Virus record (IMG/VR): IMGVR_UViG_3300048834_001299
Coordinates: 1-28,779 of that record
Strand: one strand, 5' to 3'
Source of the DNA: a virus
DNA: 28,779 nt
Below, in pieces: positions 15,193 through 23,018 of the stretch. The notes under the pieces are model-generated. The model was not told the DNA's origin, made no database searches, and worked only from the letters and a program-made list of their open reading frames with translations. Position numbers and translations under genes: made by a program. Position 1 is the first letter of the stretch, and each line of letters opens with the position of its first letter.

Positions 15193-16014
15193 TGACCGTG
15201 CGCCCGTGTCAACCGAGGCGTGATAGACGCGCAGTCGGCGCATGGCTTCGGCACGATCCGGGACCATGCCCGCGAGGTTATAGCGTTGGGCCTGTTTGCC
15301 GCTGAAGGTCTGGCCTTCCATGGCCTCGGCCGGGATTGATCGCCCCTTGGCCAACACCGCCGCATGGAACTCCCCGGCGATTTCCGCGAGGTTGGAGTTG
15401 ATGAGTTCCCGCTGGTCGTCGGTGAGCGGGGTGCCCGGTGCGCCCATCGCCTTGTATTTGCCGACCGAGAAGACCTCGACCTTGATGCCCGCCTTATCGA
15501 GGGCGGTGCTGTTGTCGATCACCGCTTGCACCACGCCGATGGATCCAACTTGGGCCGACGGGGTGGCGTAGATGGCGCTGGCTTGGCTCGCAACCCAGTA
15601 AGCGGCGGATGCCATCAGACCGGAGGAGAACGCATAGACAGGCTTTTGCTTGTTGAGCGAAGAGACGGCAGCGGCAAGTTCCGGAGTGCCGGCCACGGTG
15701 CCGCCTGGAGAGTCGATGTTGAGAAACACCGCCTTGATGTCGTCACGCGAACCGGCTTCACGGAGGGCCGCGCCGATGTCCTCGGAACTGGTGGCACCGA
15801 AAAACACGCGGGCGAACAGATCTGGCTTGCGGAGGATCGGACCTTCGATGGCGACCACACCGACGCCGTCCTCGATGGAGAGCAGGGAACTGGACGGCTG
15901 GTGCTGGGGAAGGGATCCACCGCGATCCACGAACGACCGCACGTCGGCGGCCATAGCACGCAGGGCATCGGGCTGGATCAACCACTCTTTATTTTGCAGG
16001 AGCACCGGATTCAC
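14740..16014 (-). CDS. S49-family capsid maturation protease with C-terminal scaffold
   Basis: A 424-residue prohead protease of the SppA/lambda gpC type. The N-terminal half shows the S49 pattern: FLNIDSPGGTVAGTPELAAA (residues 97-116), the catalytic serine in SGLMASAAYW (S136), AQVGSIGVV (155-163) and a likely general-base lysine in SVGKYKAMG (K186 or K188). From about residue 275 the protein becomes a coiled-coil scaffold (DSLRGEVELLTAEIDTLKAERDAA and on). The start is GTG at 16012-16014, overlapping the portal gene by 26 bases, with GTTGACACC at 16026-16034 upstream. The protein cleaves scaffold and capsid during head maturation. Confidence 0.85.
   Translation of the reverse strand: MNPVLLQNKEWLIQPDALRAMAADVRSFVDRGGSLPQHQPSSSLLSIEDGVGVVAIEGPILRKPDLFARVFFGATSSEDIGAALREAGSRDDIKAVFLNIDSPGGTVAGTPELAAAVSSLNKQKPVYAFSSGLMASAAYWVASQASAIYATPSAQVGSIGVVQAVIDNSTALDKAGIKVEVFSVGKYKAMGAPGTPLTDDQRELINSNLAEIAGEFHAAVLAKGRSIPAEAMEGQTFSGKQAQRYNLAGMVPDRAEAMRRLRVYHASVDTGARSMDTTIEDQLAEARTRIDTIQRDYQAQAELLNEASTSQDSLRGEVELLTAEIDTLKAERDAARGESTALQTRIADLQAAQADFDTRVQTEVARVVASTGTTLPARVTPAGDATQAADLHAQFAAITDPTAQTVFWRKLTPEQQALILKHQA
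15208..15213 (-). promoter_or_regulatory. GTTGAC motif inside the protease gene
   Basis: GTTGACACGGGCGCACGGTC then A and ATG at 15192. It is coding (Val-Asp-Thr) in the protease frame yet has the spacing of an inter-gene start motif, so it marks an internal initiation site. Confidence 0.5.
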
Positions 16015-17431
16015 GCCCGGTTGCCGGTGTCAACGCCGAGCCTGATGGCTTCCAGAGCATTTCGACCGGCACGCCGTATTTGAGGGCGGTTTCGAGGATG
16101 AGCTTCGCATCGCTGGCGCGGCGTTCGATCTCCTCGCCGAAGTCGGCACCGAGTTCCTGGAAGTGGTCAGATAGAGTTTTGAGGCCCATCTCCACGTCGG
16201 CGCGGTTCTGTTGGGCTTCACGTCCGGCGTCCACTGTCACACGCTTGGGCGGAACGGAACTGATCTTCCACCATCCTTCGATGGGCGGCAGAAGTCCGCG
16301 TGAAATCGCGTCGCCAATCACATAGGCCCATACCGGGCGGATCAATCGACGTTCGAGAATCATCTGGCGGAATGAGAACCGACGATCCGCCTTGGCCACG
16401 ATCAAACGCACGCCCGCGCCGCCGATCTTGCTGGAATCTGCCGCGAACTCGAAAGGAATCATGCCGAGCGCTGAATCACGCCGCAGGTGTTCCAGGAAGC
16501 CAGTGAACGTGGGCGATGGGCGATTCGACTGGAAGCTGTCGAGGGATTCGTCGGGTTTGAGAGCGATCAATTTGCCGCCGACAATGCGTTGGAGCGAAAC
16601 CGGATCGCTGGATTCAGCTCCGCCGGTCGCCCCACCGACCACGAAATCACCGTTGTCATCCAGTTCGCCGCGTGCTGTTTTGAGGATGCGCGACACGTCG
16701 GCATTGTCCTTCACCGCATGTTTTTCCAGTGCCAGCAACTCCATTTCGTCGAGGACGTGGTTGATGGAATGCTGAATCGTCGGATGCGAACGAACGCCGC
16801 CCGCCCATTCCGGTTCATGGATGTGAAGAATCGCCGGGGCCGGCAGATCACGCCCCTTGCCGTTGTCTTCCCGCACTCGATAGAAGATCGGTGCGCCCCA
16901 GGCATCGAGACCCACGCCGTCGATGGTGTCCTTCGAGCCGAACTCGTCACCGATGCGATGGGACTCGATCAACTGGATGCGTGGTTCACCCTCGGCATCG
17001 CGGGTTTTGTGAATGAAGTATTCGCCGTCGATGTCCATGCCGCGACAGACCAGCGCCTGGCATTCCTCGAACGAAAACCGGCGCGTCACCTCGCAGCGGG
17101 CGGACCACAGGGAAAAATACGCTTCGGCGGCACGGTTCCATTCCGGCTTGGATGATTGTGCCTGGACGCGGATGCCATCGCCGGTTGAATAGATCGCCAT
17201 GTTGGCGACTAGTTCCCGCATGAATCCGCTGTTCTTGTGAAGGTAGCGCGACTTGCGAACCAACTCGGTGCGAACACCAGGCGTGAGTTCGTTGCGGGCA
17301 TCAGTGGGCGAGGCTCCTGGCACGCTGCCACGGCGGGGCGACCAGTTGGCTGCCTCGAACGGAGATCCCCACGCCTTCGGCACGAGGACGGGCGGCAGCC
17401 AACGCATGGCGATTTGTTTGAGGCTGGTCAT
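15989..17431 (-). CDS. Portal protein (lambda gpB type)
   Basis: A 480-residue portal protein, forming the dodecameric vertex through which DNA enters the head. Features of the Phage_portal_2 family are ARNELTPGVRTELVRKSRYL and NSGFMRELVANMAIYSTGDG near the N-terminus, ALVCRGMDIDGEYFIHKTRD, and PIFYRVREDNGKGRDLPAPA-like wing sequence. A longer in-frame reading exists, but the ATG at 17429-17431 overlaps the preceding stop as ATGA and begins the usual MTSLKQIAMRWL leader. No GTTGAC motif is needed or seen, consistent with coupled translation. Confidence 0.9.
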   Translation of the reverse strand: MTSLKQIAMRWLPPVLVPKAWGSPFEAANWSPRRGSVPGASPTDARNELTPGVRTELVRKSRYLHKNSGFMRELVANMAIYSTGDGIRVQAQSSKPEWNRAAEAYFSLWSARCEVTRRFSFEECQALVCRGMDIDGEYFIHKTRDAEGEPRIQLIESHRIGDEFGSKDTIDGVGLDAWGAPIFYRVREDNGKGRDLPAPAILHIHEPEWAGGVRSHPTIQHSINHVLDEMELLALEKHAVKDNADVSRILKTARGELDDNGDFVVGGATGGAESSDPVSLQRIVGGKLIALKPDESLDSFQSNRPSPTFTGFLEHLRRDSALGMIPFEFAADSSKIGGAGVRLIVAKADRRFSFRQMILERRLIRPVWAYVIGDAISRGLLPPIEGWWKISSVPPKRVTVDAGREAQQNRADVEMGLKTLSDHFQELGADFGEEIERRASDAKLILETALKYGVPVEMLWKPSGSALTPATGRESGAPAK

Positions 17432-17688
17432 TTCGGGAGGTAGCCAGAGATGAAGGAGGCGACGGCGATGCGGGGTTTTCCGTAGGTGGCCGGATCGAGC
17501 ACACGGAGCGCGTGGCCGCATTCCTCAAGCACCTGATCGACTGGCATTGTGAACTGCTTGGCGGTGGAAGTGTCCGCGTCGTTCCAGTTCATGATGGTCT
17601 TGCCTTCGAGAATGAGTTCCTTTGCCCGCCGCTGGATGGCGAGCACCTCTGAAACTGTGAATCCGGTGATAAAGAGTCCGCGGGCCAT
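17428..17688 (-). CDS. Head-tail connector, gpW-like position
   Basis: An 86-residue protein (MARGLFITGFTVSEVLAIQR...) between large terminase and portal, exactly where lambda W lies. Helix-rich with a short beta turn (TIMNWNDADTSTAKQFTMPV), which matches the gpW-like fold of two helices around a hairpin. Probably plugs the portal for tail joining. GTTGAC at 17703-17708 precedes the start. Confidence 0.6.
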   Translation of the reverse strand: MARGLFITGFTVSEVLAIQRRAKELILEGKTIMNWNDADTSTAKQFTMPVDQVLEECGHALRVLDPATYGKPRIAVASFISGYLPK

Positions 17689-17708
17689 GAATGATTGCAG
17701 TTGTCAAC

Positions 17709-17867
17709 GGGCCGTGGTATCAAATGTCTGGCCGCTCCCAGGGCCGGGTGAATATGTGTAACCCGAAACTGCGTAGGACCAATGGCGTCATGATCCGTCT
17801 TGGTTTCACCGGCTCACCTTCCGCTCCCTGTGGATTTATTGCCGGAGATTGATCTTTGTAATCGTTC
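17709..17867. other. Non-coding stretch with possible gene remnant
   Basis: About 160 bases between the endolysin stop and the motif of the gpW-like gene. No complete gene is visible. On the minus strand a short frame reads WSYAVSGYTYSPGPGSGQTF and ends at the TGA inside GTTGAC; it looks like the C-terminal end of a lost structural protein, perhaps cut when the endolysin/lipoprotein pair was placed here. Confidence 0.35.
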
Positions 17868-18308
17868 TCACGCCCACCACTTGCCGTCTTTCACACGTTG
17901 GCGTGCTTCGGCCAGCGTGCATTCGGTTTTGATCTGAATATGCGGAATGTCTGGAAAGTTCTTCCAACGTCCGCCCCATTCGAGCCCGAAGGATTCGGCG
18001 ATCCTACCGCAGCTTGCCATCAGCGGGCTTTCCCAGTGCGGTTGGCCCTTGCCATCGAATACGACAAAATCCCAGGCCACGCCGAAGTTGTGCCACGAGT
18101 ATCCGGGCTGGGCATTGGTGACCTTCGGCCCCGGTGCCGTGCGCCCTTTCGCATACAACCTCGCCTGTTCCTGGTAGGTGCGGGTGCCGCAGATGATTTT
18201 CACGTTGATGCCTTTCCACAGGCACTTGGACAGCCACTCGCGGGCTTTGATTTGCGCGGCTGGAATTAGCGTGGCGATGTTCACCGCGGATCGATGGTCG
18301 ATGTCCAT
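17868..18308 (-). CDS. Endolysin, M15-family peptidase (VanY/D-Ala-D-Ala type)
   Basis: A 146-residue zinc peptidase that should cut peptidoglycan peptide stems at lysis. The M15 signature is clear: CGTRTYQEQARLYAKGRT (residues 40-57), then SWHNFGVAWD (SxHxxGxAxD, zinc ligands H73 and D80), and the third ligand in the FPDIPHIQI segment (H123). There is no signal peptide, so release needs a holin. It sits between the terminase and the gpW-like connector, unusual for an endolysin, paired with the small lipoprotein gene 3 bases upstream; no GTTGAC motif. Confidence 0.88.
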   Translation of the reverse strand: MDIDHRSAVNIATLIPAAQIKAREWLSKCLWKGINVKIICGTRTYQEQARLYAKGRTAPGPKVTNAQPGYSWHNFGVAWDFVVFDGKGQPHWESPLMASCGRIAESFGLEWGGRWKNFPDIPHIQIKTECTLAEARQRVKDGKWWA

Positions 18309-18311
18309 GGC

Positions 18312-18467
18312 TTACTTCGAGGTGTGGGGTTCGACGATGATTTCAAAGCGGCCGTCCGGGTGGACCTTGATGACGCCGTCGCGGGTTGATAGGCGACCGG
18401 TGATCGGAGGAGTGACGCAGGACGGCAGCAGGAGCGACAGGGCGGCAAGGAGGATTTCTTTTCTCAT
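18312..18467 (-). CDS. Small lipoprotein (51 aa), candidate outer spanin
   Basis: A 51-residue protein starting MRKEILLAALSLLLPSC, a signal peptide ending in a lipobox (LLPSC, cysteine at residue 17). The mature part is only about 35 residues and ends IIVEPHTSK. Its ATG overlaps the terminase stop as ATGA (18464-18467), and GTTGACACC at 18482-18490 has the standard spacing. It lies directly before the endolysin, so an Rz1-like outer-membrane spanin role is plausible; no inner spanin partner is visible. It could equally be a superinfection-exclusion lipoprotein. Confidence 0.6.
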   Translation of the reverse strand: MRKEILLAALSLLLPSCVTPPITGRLSTRDGVIKVHPDGRFEIIVEPHTSK

Positions 18468-20284
18468 GGCTCCTCTTCCGGGGTGTCAACTGGCGAGGAT
18501 GCCGCCTCCCGACCCACGATCTTGAGCATGGTGGCGGCGGCGACCTGCATGGACTCGTTATCCATGTAATGGTTCGGCCGTGATCCGATTTGCTCCCACA
18601 TCCACCGGCCGCCTTTTTTGATCCGGTGCTCGCTTTCCATTTGGGCGAGGTATTCGTCGTCGATGTCGTCGGGCACTTCCCAAACCGGGCCGTCGTCCGG
18701 GTTTTGATTTCGGCGCAGGCGGGCGAGAGTGTCCTTGATGTTGAGGTTGGACCAGTAGAACACCGAGCAGGTTTGTCCCCGGCCCAACACCACTTTGCGA
18801 CGTGGCGAATAGAACCGTTCCACCGACTTCCGGCCCTTGACCTTGTGGGTGAAGGTCGGCCGTTTATCGCCCTTGAGGGCTGTCCATCCGTGGGCCGCGC
18901 ATTCGCGATAGACGTCATAGGTAGCGTAACCGGCATCGACAAACACCAGATTCGGATGGATGCCAAAGCGTTCCTGGACGTTCTCCACGTCGTTGAAGCT
19001 CAGCACCCGCTCGTTCCAGATCAACCGACTGGATCCGTCCTCGGCCCATGCGCGGACAATGAGCCACAAGTGATCCATCTGGCAATCCACCGTCAGGATG
19101 CGCAGCGGACACGCGCACGGTTCGCCGGCCGGGACCAATCGCCCATGGGCATCCACGCCCGCCTCGCCGTCCCAGGTTTCGCCTTTGAGGTAGCCGCCCG
19201 GGACGATGTCCAGTTTGTAGTCTTCCAGATACTCGCGCCAGGCCAACGCCAGACGTTTCTGGTAGAACTGCTGGATCAAACTCACGTCGCCCTTGCGTGC
19301 GGCGGCCTTGGCGCGGAGGTAGAGTTCGGCCAGCCGGCCCCAGCTCATTGCGCACATGGCATTCCAGTGGAATCCGGTGTTTTCCTTGGGTGCGTTCGGG
19401 TTGGTGACGACGTAGCGGCCCGATAGATTCAGTTCGCGGCGGGTGCGGTCGCTGTCCTCGAAGTAGTGATTGCAGGACGCGCAACGCATCGAGGTGGTAT
19501 CGCGGACTTTCTGGAAATCCCACTCGCCGGTTTCGTCGCGGGCGTCTTTGCTCCACTCGACTTGCTCCCATTTGAAGGGTTGGCGCTGGTGGCAATGCGG
19601 ACACTCAAACGTCCACACCCGCATGTCGGTTGCTTCATGTTTGCGGTGGGTGTCGTCGTCATCCTCGCCGCCCTGGCTCATGAACAGGCATTTGCCCAAC
19701 CAACCGAACGCTGTGACACGGGCTTCGGCTTCGGCCATGTGACCGGTCGGCCAACGCCATGTTTCATCGCCGATCAACCAGCGAATGGAACGACGCTGAA
19801 GATTGGTTTTGTTGTGCGCCCCCAGCACCCAAAGCGTCATGCCATTGGCGAAGTGAACGGTGGCGACGCGCTTCTTGTGCCGGTTCGCGGGATAGAAGGC
19901 GCGGACGGGCTGACATTCGTCGAACAGCTTTTGCAAGCGGCTCTCACTCTGGTCTTTGGCGTCGTCATCTGTCTGGTCGAGCCACAGGGTCGGGCCGGGG
20001 TGGTTGGCGATGATGTGGGCGAGGCCGAGTTCCCCGACGCTGGTTTTGCCGCTCTGGATCGCGGCGATGATGCTCACGATCCGGATTCTGGGATCGACCA
20101 AAGCTTCCATCGGTTCACGCATCCAAGGTGAATTGGCCGAACGAAAGCGACCTGGGATGGGAGAGTATGGAATCGAGGTGATGTGTTCCTCGCACCATGC
20201 CCACGGGGGACGACGATCCGGTGGACGCCAGGCATTCCGCCAGATGCGTTCGAGTTTCCTGCGTGCGGGTTCGACGGTTTTCAT
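18464..20284 (-). CDS. Terminase large subunit (GpA family)
   Basis: A 606-residue packaging motor ATPase and nuclease of the lambda gpA family. The Walker A-like segment is AAIQSGKTSVGE (K80, T81), followed by PGPTLWLDQTDDDAKDQ. A zinc-binding pair ECPHC / RCASC lies at about residues 225-270. The nuclease domain begins ILTVDCQMDHLWLIVRAWAE, with a second acidic strand LVFVDAGYATYDVY. GTTGACGAT at 20300-20308 precedes the ATG, which overlaps the small terminase stop. Position after the small subunit confirms the call. Confidence 0.93.
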   Translation of the reverse strand: MKTVEPARRKLERIWRNAWRPPDRRPPWAWCEEHITSIPYSPIPGRFRSANSPWMREPMEALVDPRIRIVSIIAAIQSGKTSVGELGLAHIIANHPGPTLWLDQTDDDAKDQSESRLQKLFDECQPVRAFYPANRHKKRVATVHFANGMTLWVLGAHNKTNLQRRSIRWLIGDETWRWPTGHMAEAEARVTAFGWLGKCLFMSQGGEDDDDTHRKHEATDMRVWTFECPHCHQRQPFKWEQVEWSKDARDETGEWDFQKVRDTTSMRCASCNHYFEDSDRTRRELNLSGRYVVTNPNAPKENTGFHWNAMCAMSWGRLAELYLRAKAAARKGDVSLIQQFYQKRLALAWREYLEDYKLDIVPGGYLKGETWDGEAGVDAHGRLVPAGEPCACPLRILTVDCQMDHLWLIVRAWAEDGSSRLIWNERVLSFNDVENVQERFGIHPNLVFVDAGYATYDVYRECAAHGWTALKGDKRPTFTHKVKGRKSVERFYSPRRKVVLGRGQTCSVFYWSNLNIKDTLARLRRNQNPDDGPVWEVPDDIDDEYLAQMESEHRIKKGGRWMWEQIGSRPNHYMDNESMQVAAATMLKIVGREAASSPVDTPEEEP

Positions 20285-20880
20285 TCGCCCTGATGGAGTA
20301 TCGTCAACACCTCGTCAATGGCGCGGCGGGCTTCCTCCTGAATGCCGGTGGCGTCGAGTCCTGATAGAATTGGCGGCAACTCCTGTTCAAATTTCTTGCG
20401 AAGCATCGATGTTGCCTGCGCCACGAACTCGGTCCATGCCTGCCGGACTTCCTCGACGGCCACATAGTCACCGCGTCGGATGCCAAGCCGTAGTTCCCGT
20501 TCCTCGACTTCCGCTAACAGCTTGCGGGCCTTGAGCGACGATTCGATGTCGCCGGGTTCTGCCACCTCGCTGCCCTTGAGATCGTTTCGGCGCATGAATT
20601 CCCGCCAGGCGGCCACGTCATGCAGTCCATTGGCGGCGGGTTTTGGCGCGTCCTTGCGCTTTTTCCAGGTGTTGAGCGTCTGGCGGCTGGCTCCCAGGAT
20701 GGCTGCGAGTTCGACGTAGGATGCCGCGGTTGCCGGGGCTGCTCCACTTCCCGTGGCCAATGTCTGCAACATGGCCCGCTCGGCACGGGTCAACTTGCCG
20801 CCCTTCTGCACGCGACCCACGAGGTTTGCGAAGTCGCGGGAAAGCAGCTTTTTGGCGATGTCGGGGGATACGGCGTCCAT
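20281..20880 (-). CDS. Terminase small subunit (Nu1-like)
   Basis: A 199-residue DNA-recognition subunit of the terminase. A helix-turn-helix lies at about residues 55-75 (YVELAAILGASRQTLNTWKK), an order typical of Nu1-like proteins, followed by long helices for oligomerisation (RKLLAEVEERELRLGIRRGD) and a C-terminal region for binding the large subunit. GTTGACGCC at 20895-20903 precedes the start. It binds the packaging initiation site (cos or pac), which is not visible. Confidence 0.82.
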   Translation of the reverse strand: MDAVSPDIAKKLLSRDFANLVGRVQKGGKLTRAERAMLQTLATGSGAAPATAASYVELAAILGASRQTLNTWKKRKDAPKPAANGLHDVAAWREFMRRNDLKGSEVAEPGDIESSLKARKLLAEVEERELRLGIRRGDYVAVEEVRQAWTEFVAQATSMLRKKFEQELPPILSGLDATGIQEEARRAIDEVLTILHQGE

Positions 20881-20906
20881 CTGCCGCTTGCGGCGGCGTC
20901 AACCGG

Positions 20907-21470
20907 TCATTTGTGATCGAACAGATCAGGCGTTCCCTCGGTCAGTTTCGTTTGAATCAGCTTTTGCAGATCAGATTTGAGGACACCATACTTCGAGAGG
21001 AGCTTGGCCGCTTCCCGCAAATCATCATCCAACTCGCCGGTCATTTTGCCAAGGCCAGACGCTTCGATGTCTTCTTGCGATTCGTTCAACAGTGCCGCCA
21101 CAGCATTAGGGCCTGCGAGGTTCACCGGTAGATCCAGGATTTTTGACCATTGAGGCTGCGAGATGCACTTGAGGGCAAGTTTGTTGATGAAGAGGTGGCC
21201 GTTTGCGAGCTTCATCACAATCGTATGTGTGGAGGGAAGCACTGTTGCGAGGTTCAGAATCGATCTGCCCGAAACACGAACCTGGCAGTTGGATGTTCCC
21301 TTCGCAGCAACCGCGATGGAACCTCCGCCCACTTCGATGTGGATGTTCGCGCCATCGAACGACAAGACCGCCTCCTCGCCTTTTCGTCTGGAGACCGTCT
21401 TGGCAAGCAATTTGAGACCCTTTTCGAGTGTGCCTCGTTGGATTTCGAGATGCAGTTGGTCGTCGTTCAT
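20907..21470 (-). CDS. Hypothetical protein, possible sliding-clamp-like fold
   Basis: A 187-residue protein upstream of the small terminase and divergent from the ParB gene. Residues 10-85 (LKLLAKTV..., AVLSFDGANIHIEVGGGSIA, VRVSGRSILNLATVLPSTHT) show the strand and helix rhythm of a DNA polymerase III beta-clamp domain, with a polar helical C-terminal tail. This is a fold impression only, and one domain is too short for a complete clamp. It lacks the GTTGAC motif, so it may be an accessory gene. Confidence 0.5.
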   Translation of the reverse strand: MNDDQLHLEIQRGTLEKGLKLLAKTVSRRKGEEAVLSFDGANIHIEVGGGSIAVAAKGTSNCQVRVSGRSILNLATVLPSTHTIVMKLANGHLFINKLALKCISQPQWSKILDLPVNLAGPNAVAALLNESQEDIEASGLGKMTGELDDDLREAAKLLSKYGVLKSDLQKLIQTKLTEGTPDLFDHK

Positions 21471-21550
21471 CGCATCACATTTTGATCGGTGTCCCGATAA
21501 ACGTGAGTATCGTCTGATGTTGTGTCAAGGTTGACGGGTTGGCATTGGCC
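21471..21550. promoter_or_regulatory. Divergent intergenic region
   Basis: An 80-base divergent region separating the leftward genes from the plus-strand operon, so promoters for both are expected here. TTGACA occurs leftward (within CCTTGACACAAC) and TTGATC rightward, but I find no convincing -10 boxes at normal spacing. The plus-strand GTTGAC motif (21530-21535) also lies here. Confidence 0.3.
21530..21535 (+). promoter_or_regulatory. GTTGAC motif on the plus strand, sets ParB start
   Basis: GTTGACGGG with 15 bases between GTTGAC and the ATG at 21551. Together with the integrase site it shows that the motif follows gene orientation and is not a feature of one strand. Confidence 0.5.
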
Positions 21551-22330
21551 ATGAGCATTCCCGTGCATTGCGCCCACACCCGCCTCGTTGATCCGAACAC
21601 GCTGAAACCCAACCCGGTCAACCCGAACCGGCACAGCGCTCACCAGATTCAGCTTCTCGCCTCGATCATCCAGGAGCAGGGTTGGCGCAATCCGGTCACC
21701 GTCTCGAAACGCTCGGGGCTGATCGTCCGCGGTCACGGCCGCCTGGAAGCCGCGCTCTTGATCGGCTGCGAAACGATCCCCGTGGATGAACAGGACTATG
21801 CCAGCGAAGCGGAGGAACTCGCCGACTTGCTTGCGGACAACCGTCTATCTGAACTCGCCGAACTCGATGAAGACGACCTGCGGAGGGTGCTCAAATCCAT
21901 CGTCGACGCCGATCCCGACTTCGACATCGAACTGACCGGCTTCATGGAGGACGAGATCCGCAAGCTGATGGACGACGAGGCCAATCCGGAGGACGAACTC
22001 GAAACGATCCCCCGGATGGAATGTCAGGCATTCGAGACCCACGACTACCTCGTGTTCATGTTCCACGACCTGCGCGACTGGATGCAGGTGCTTCAACTCA
22101 TGGGGGTGCGCGAGGTTGACTACTCGATCACCCGCAGAACCAAAAAAATCGGCATTGGCCGTGTGCTCCATGGAAAACGACTCATTGAACTCTGCCGCCG
22201 CGCCAGCATGGCCGGAATTCCGCCCCTTGAAACTCCGCCTGGTGATCCTGTCGCGGAGTCGAAGCCGCTCGATCACCAGTCACAAGCTGTTCCCGACGGC
22301 GACGCTGCTCGTTCCCGCAAGCGAGGCTGA
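21551..22330 (+). CDS. ParB-like nuclease domain protein
   Basis: A 259-residue protein. Residues 10-95 form a ParB/Sulfiredoxin-type N domain: LVDPNTLKPNPVNPNRHSAH, then QLLASIIQEQGWRNPVTVSK, and the phosphate-binding GLIVRGHGRLEAALLIG. Acidic helices follow (SEAEELADLLADNRLSELAE), as in phage ParB proteins next to DNA-modification genes. The C-terminal 50 residues are proline-rich and overlap the next gene in another frame. It heads the plus-strand operon; in phages this domain is often fused or linked to DNA methylases or base-modifying enzymes. The ATG at 21551 is chosen by the GTTGAC motif spacing. Confidence 0.8.
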   Translation: MSIPVHCAHTRLVDPNTLKPNPVNPNRHSAHQIQLLASIIQEQGWRNPVTVSKRSGLIVRGHGRLEAALLIGCETIPVDEQDYASEAEELADLLADNRLSELAELDEDDLRRVLKSIVDADPDFDIELTGFMEDEIRKLMDDEANPEDELETIPRMECQAFETHDYLVFMFHDLRDWMQVLQLMGVREVDYSITRRTKKIGIGRVLHGKRLIELCRRASMAGIPPLETPPGDPVAESKPLDHQSQAVPDGDAARSRKRG

Positions 22331-22961
22331 GCATTACCGCCACACCGGGCTGGAAATCGAAACCATCCCTGACGAGATCGCCGGCATCAGCGCCGTGCGG
22401 AACTGGGTGCTCAAGCACTTCACCGATGACGCCATCGTGATGCTCGACGACGATATTTCCGCGTGCGTTTGCATGGTGAGCCTTCGTTGCCGGAAACTCT
22501 CCGTGGCCGAAACCATTGCAATGCTCGAAAACTCGGCGTGGTGTGCACGTGGAGCAGGGGCTCGGTTGTTCGGCTGGCACCAGCGGAGCGATCCGCGGCT
22601 TCTGCAACGCAACGATCCGTTCGGTGTGAACCACTGGGTCGGCGGTGCGGTCGGCGTGGTGCGCGATGAAAAAGGCGGCGTGCCGAAGTGGGACGAGCTG
22701 CTCAAGTGCAAGTGCGACATCGACGCCACGCTCCAGGAACTCATGGACAATCGTCTCGTCTGGAACGAGGCGCGATTCTGCTTTGTCCAGGAGCGCGACA
22801 AGAACCTCGGCGGCAACAGCCTGTTCCGCAGCGAGGAACGCATCGCCACCGAGAAGCGATACCTCAAGCGCAAGTGGAAGGCCCACATCCGCCTCGAAAC
22901 CTACAAGAGCCAGGACCGCGTGGCGATGGATGCCCCACGCCGCCAATCGGTGAAGCTGTGA
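22170..22961 (+). CDS. Glycosyltransferase-like protein (TAGT/GREB1-type)
   Basis: A 263-residue protein. From about residue 25, LKLRLVILSRSRSRSITSHK, LFPTATLLVPASEAEHYRHT and the acid cluster VMLDDDISACV (a DxD-type metal/sugar-nucleotide site) match the pattern of the TET-associated glycosyltransferase family described from phage base-modification neighbourhoods. Later parts include GVNHWVGGAVGVVRDEKGGV and a basic C-terminus. The expected job would be attaching sugar to a modified base in phage DNA. No TET/JBP oxygenase is visible. The ATG at 22170 lies 161 bases inside the ParB gene, in the +1 frame. Confidence 0.65.
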   Translation: MENDSLNSAAAPAWPEFRPLKLRLVILSRSRSRSITSHKLFPTATLLVPASEAEHYRHTGLEIETIPDEIAGISAVRNWVLKHFTDDAIVMLDDDISACVCMVSLRCRKLSVAETIAMLENSAWCARGAGARLFGWHQRSDPRLLQRNDPFGVNHWVGGAVGVVRDEKGGVPKWDELLKCKCDIDATLQELMDNRLVWNEARFCFVQERDKNLGGNSLFRSEERIATEKRYLKRKWKAHIRLETYKSQDRVAMDAPRRQSVKL

Positions 22962-23018
22962 CAAATGGCGTCCAATACTGCTTTCACCTCGTGTGCCAAA
23001 CTGACAAGCTAACTGACG

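Noticed and set aside
20770-20794. GTTGAC 17 bases before an internal Met in the small terminase
   Set aside because: It fits the spacing, but the resulting product would lack the N-terminal region before the HTH and there is no functional precedent; treated as chance or unproven.
22-21553. GTTGAC motifs as -35 boxes of many promoters
   Set aside because: A -10 box would have to fall inside the coding sequence downstream of the ATG, and none is found at 16-18 bases; spacing follows start codons.
22115-22120. GTTGAC within the ParB gene
   Set aside because: No ATG or GTG lies at the expected distance; coding for Val-Asp explains it.
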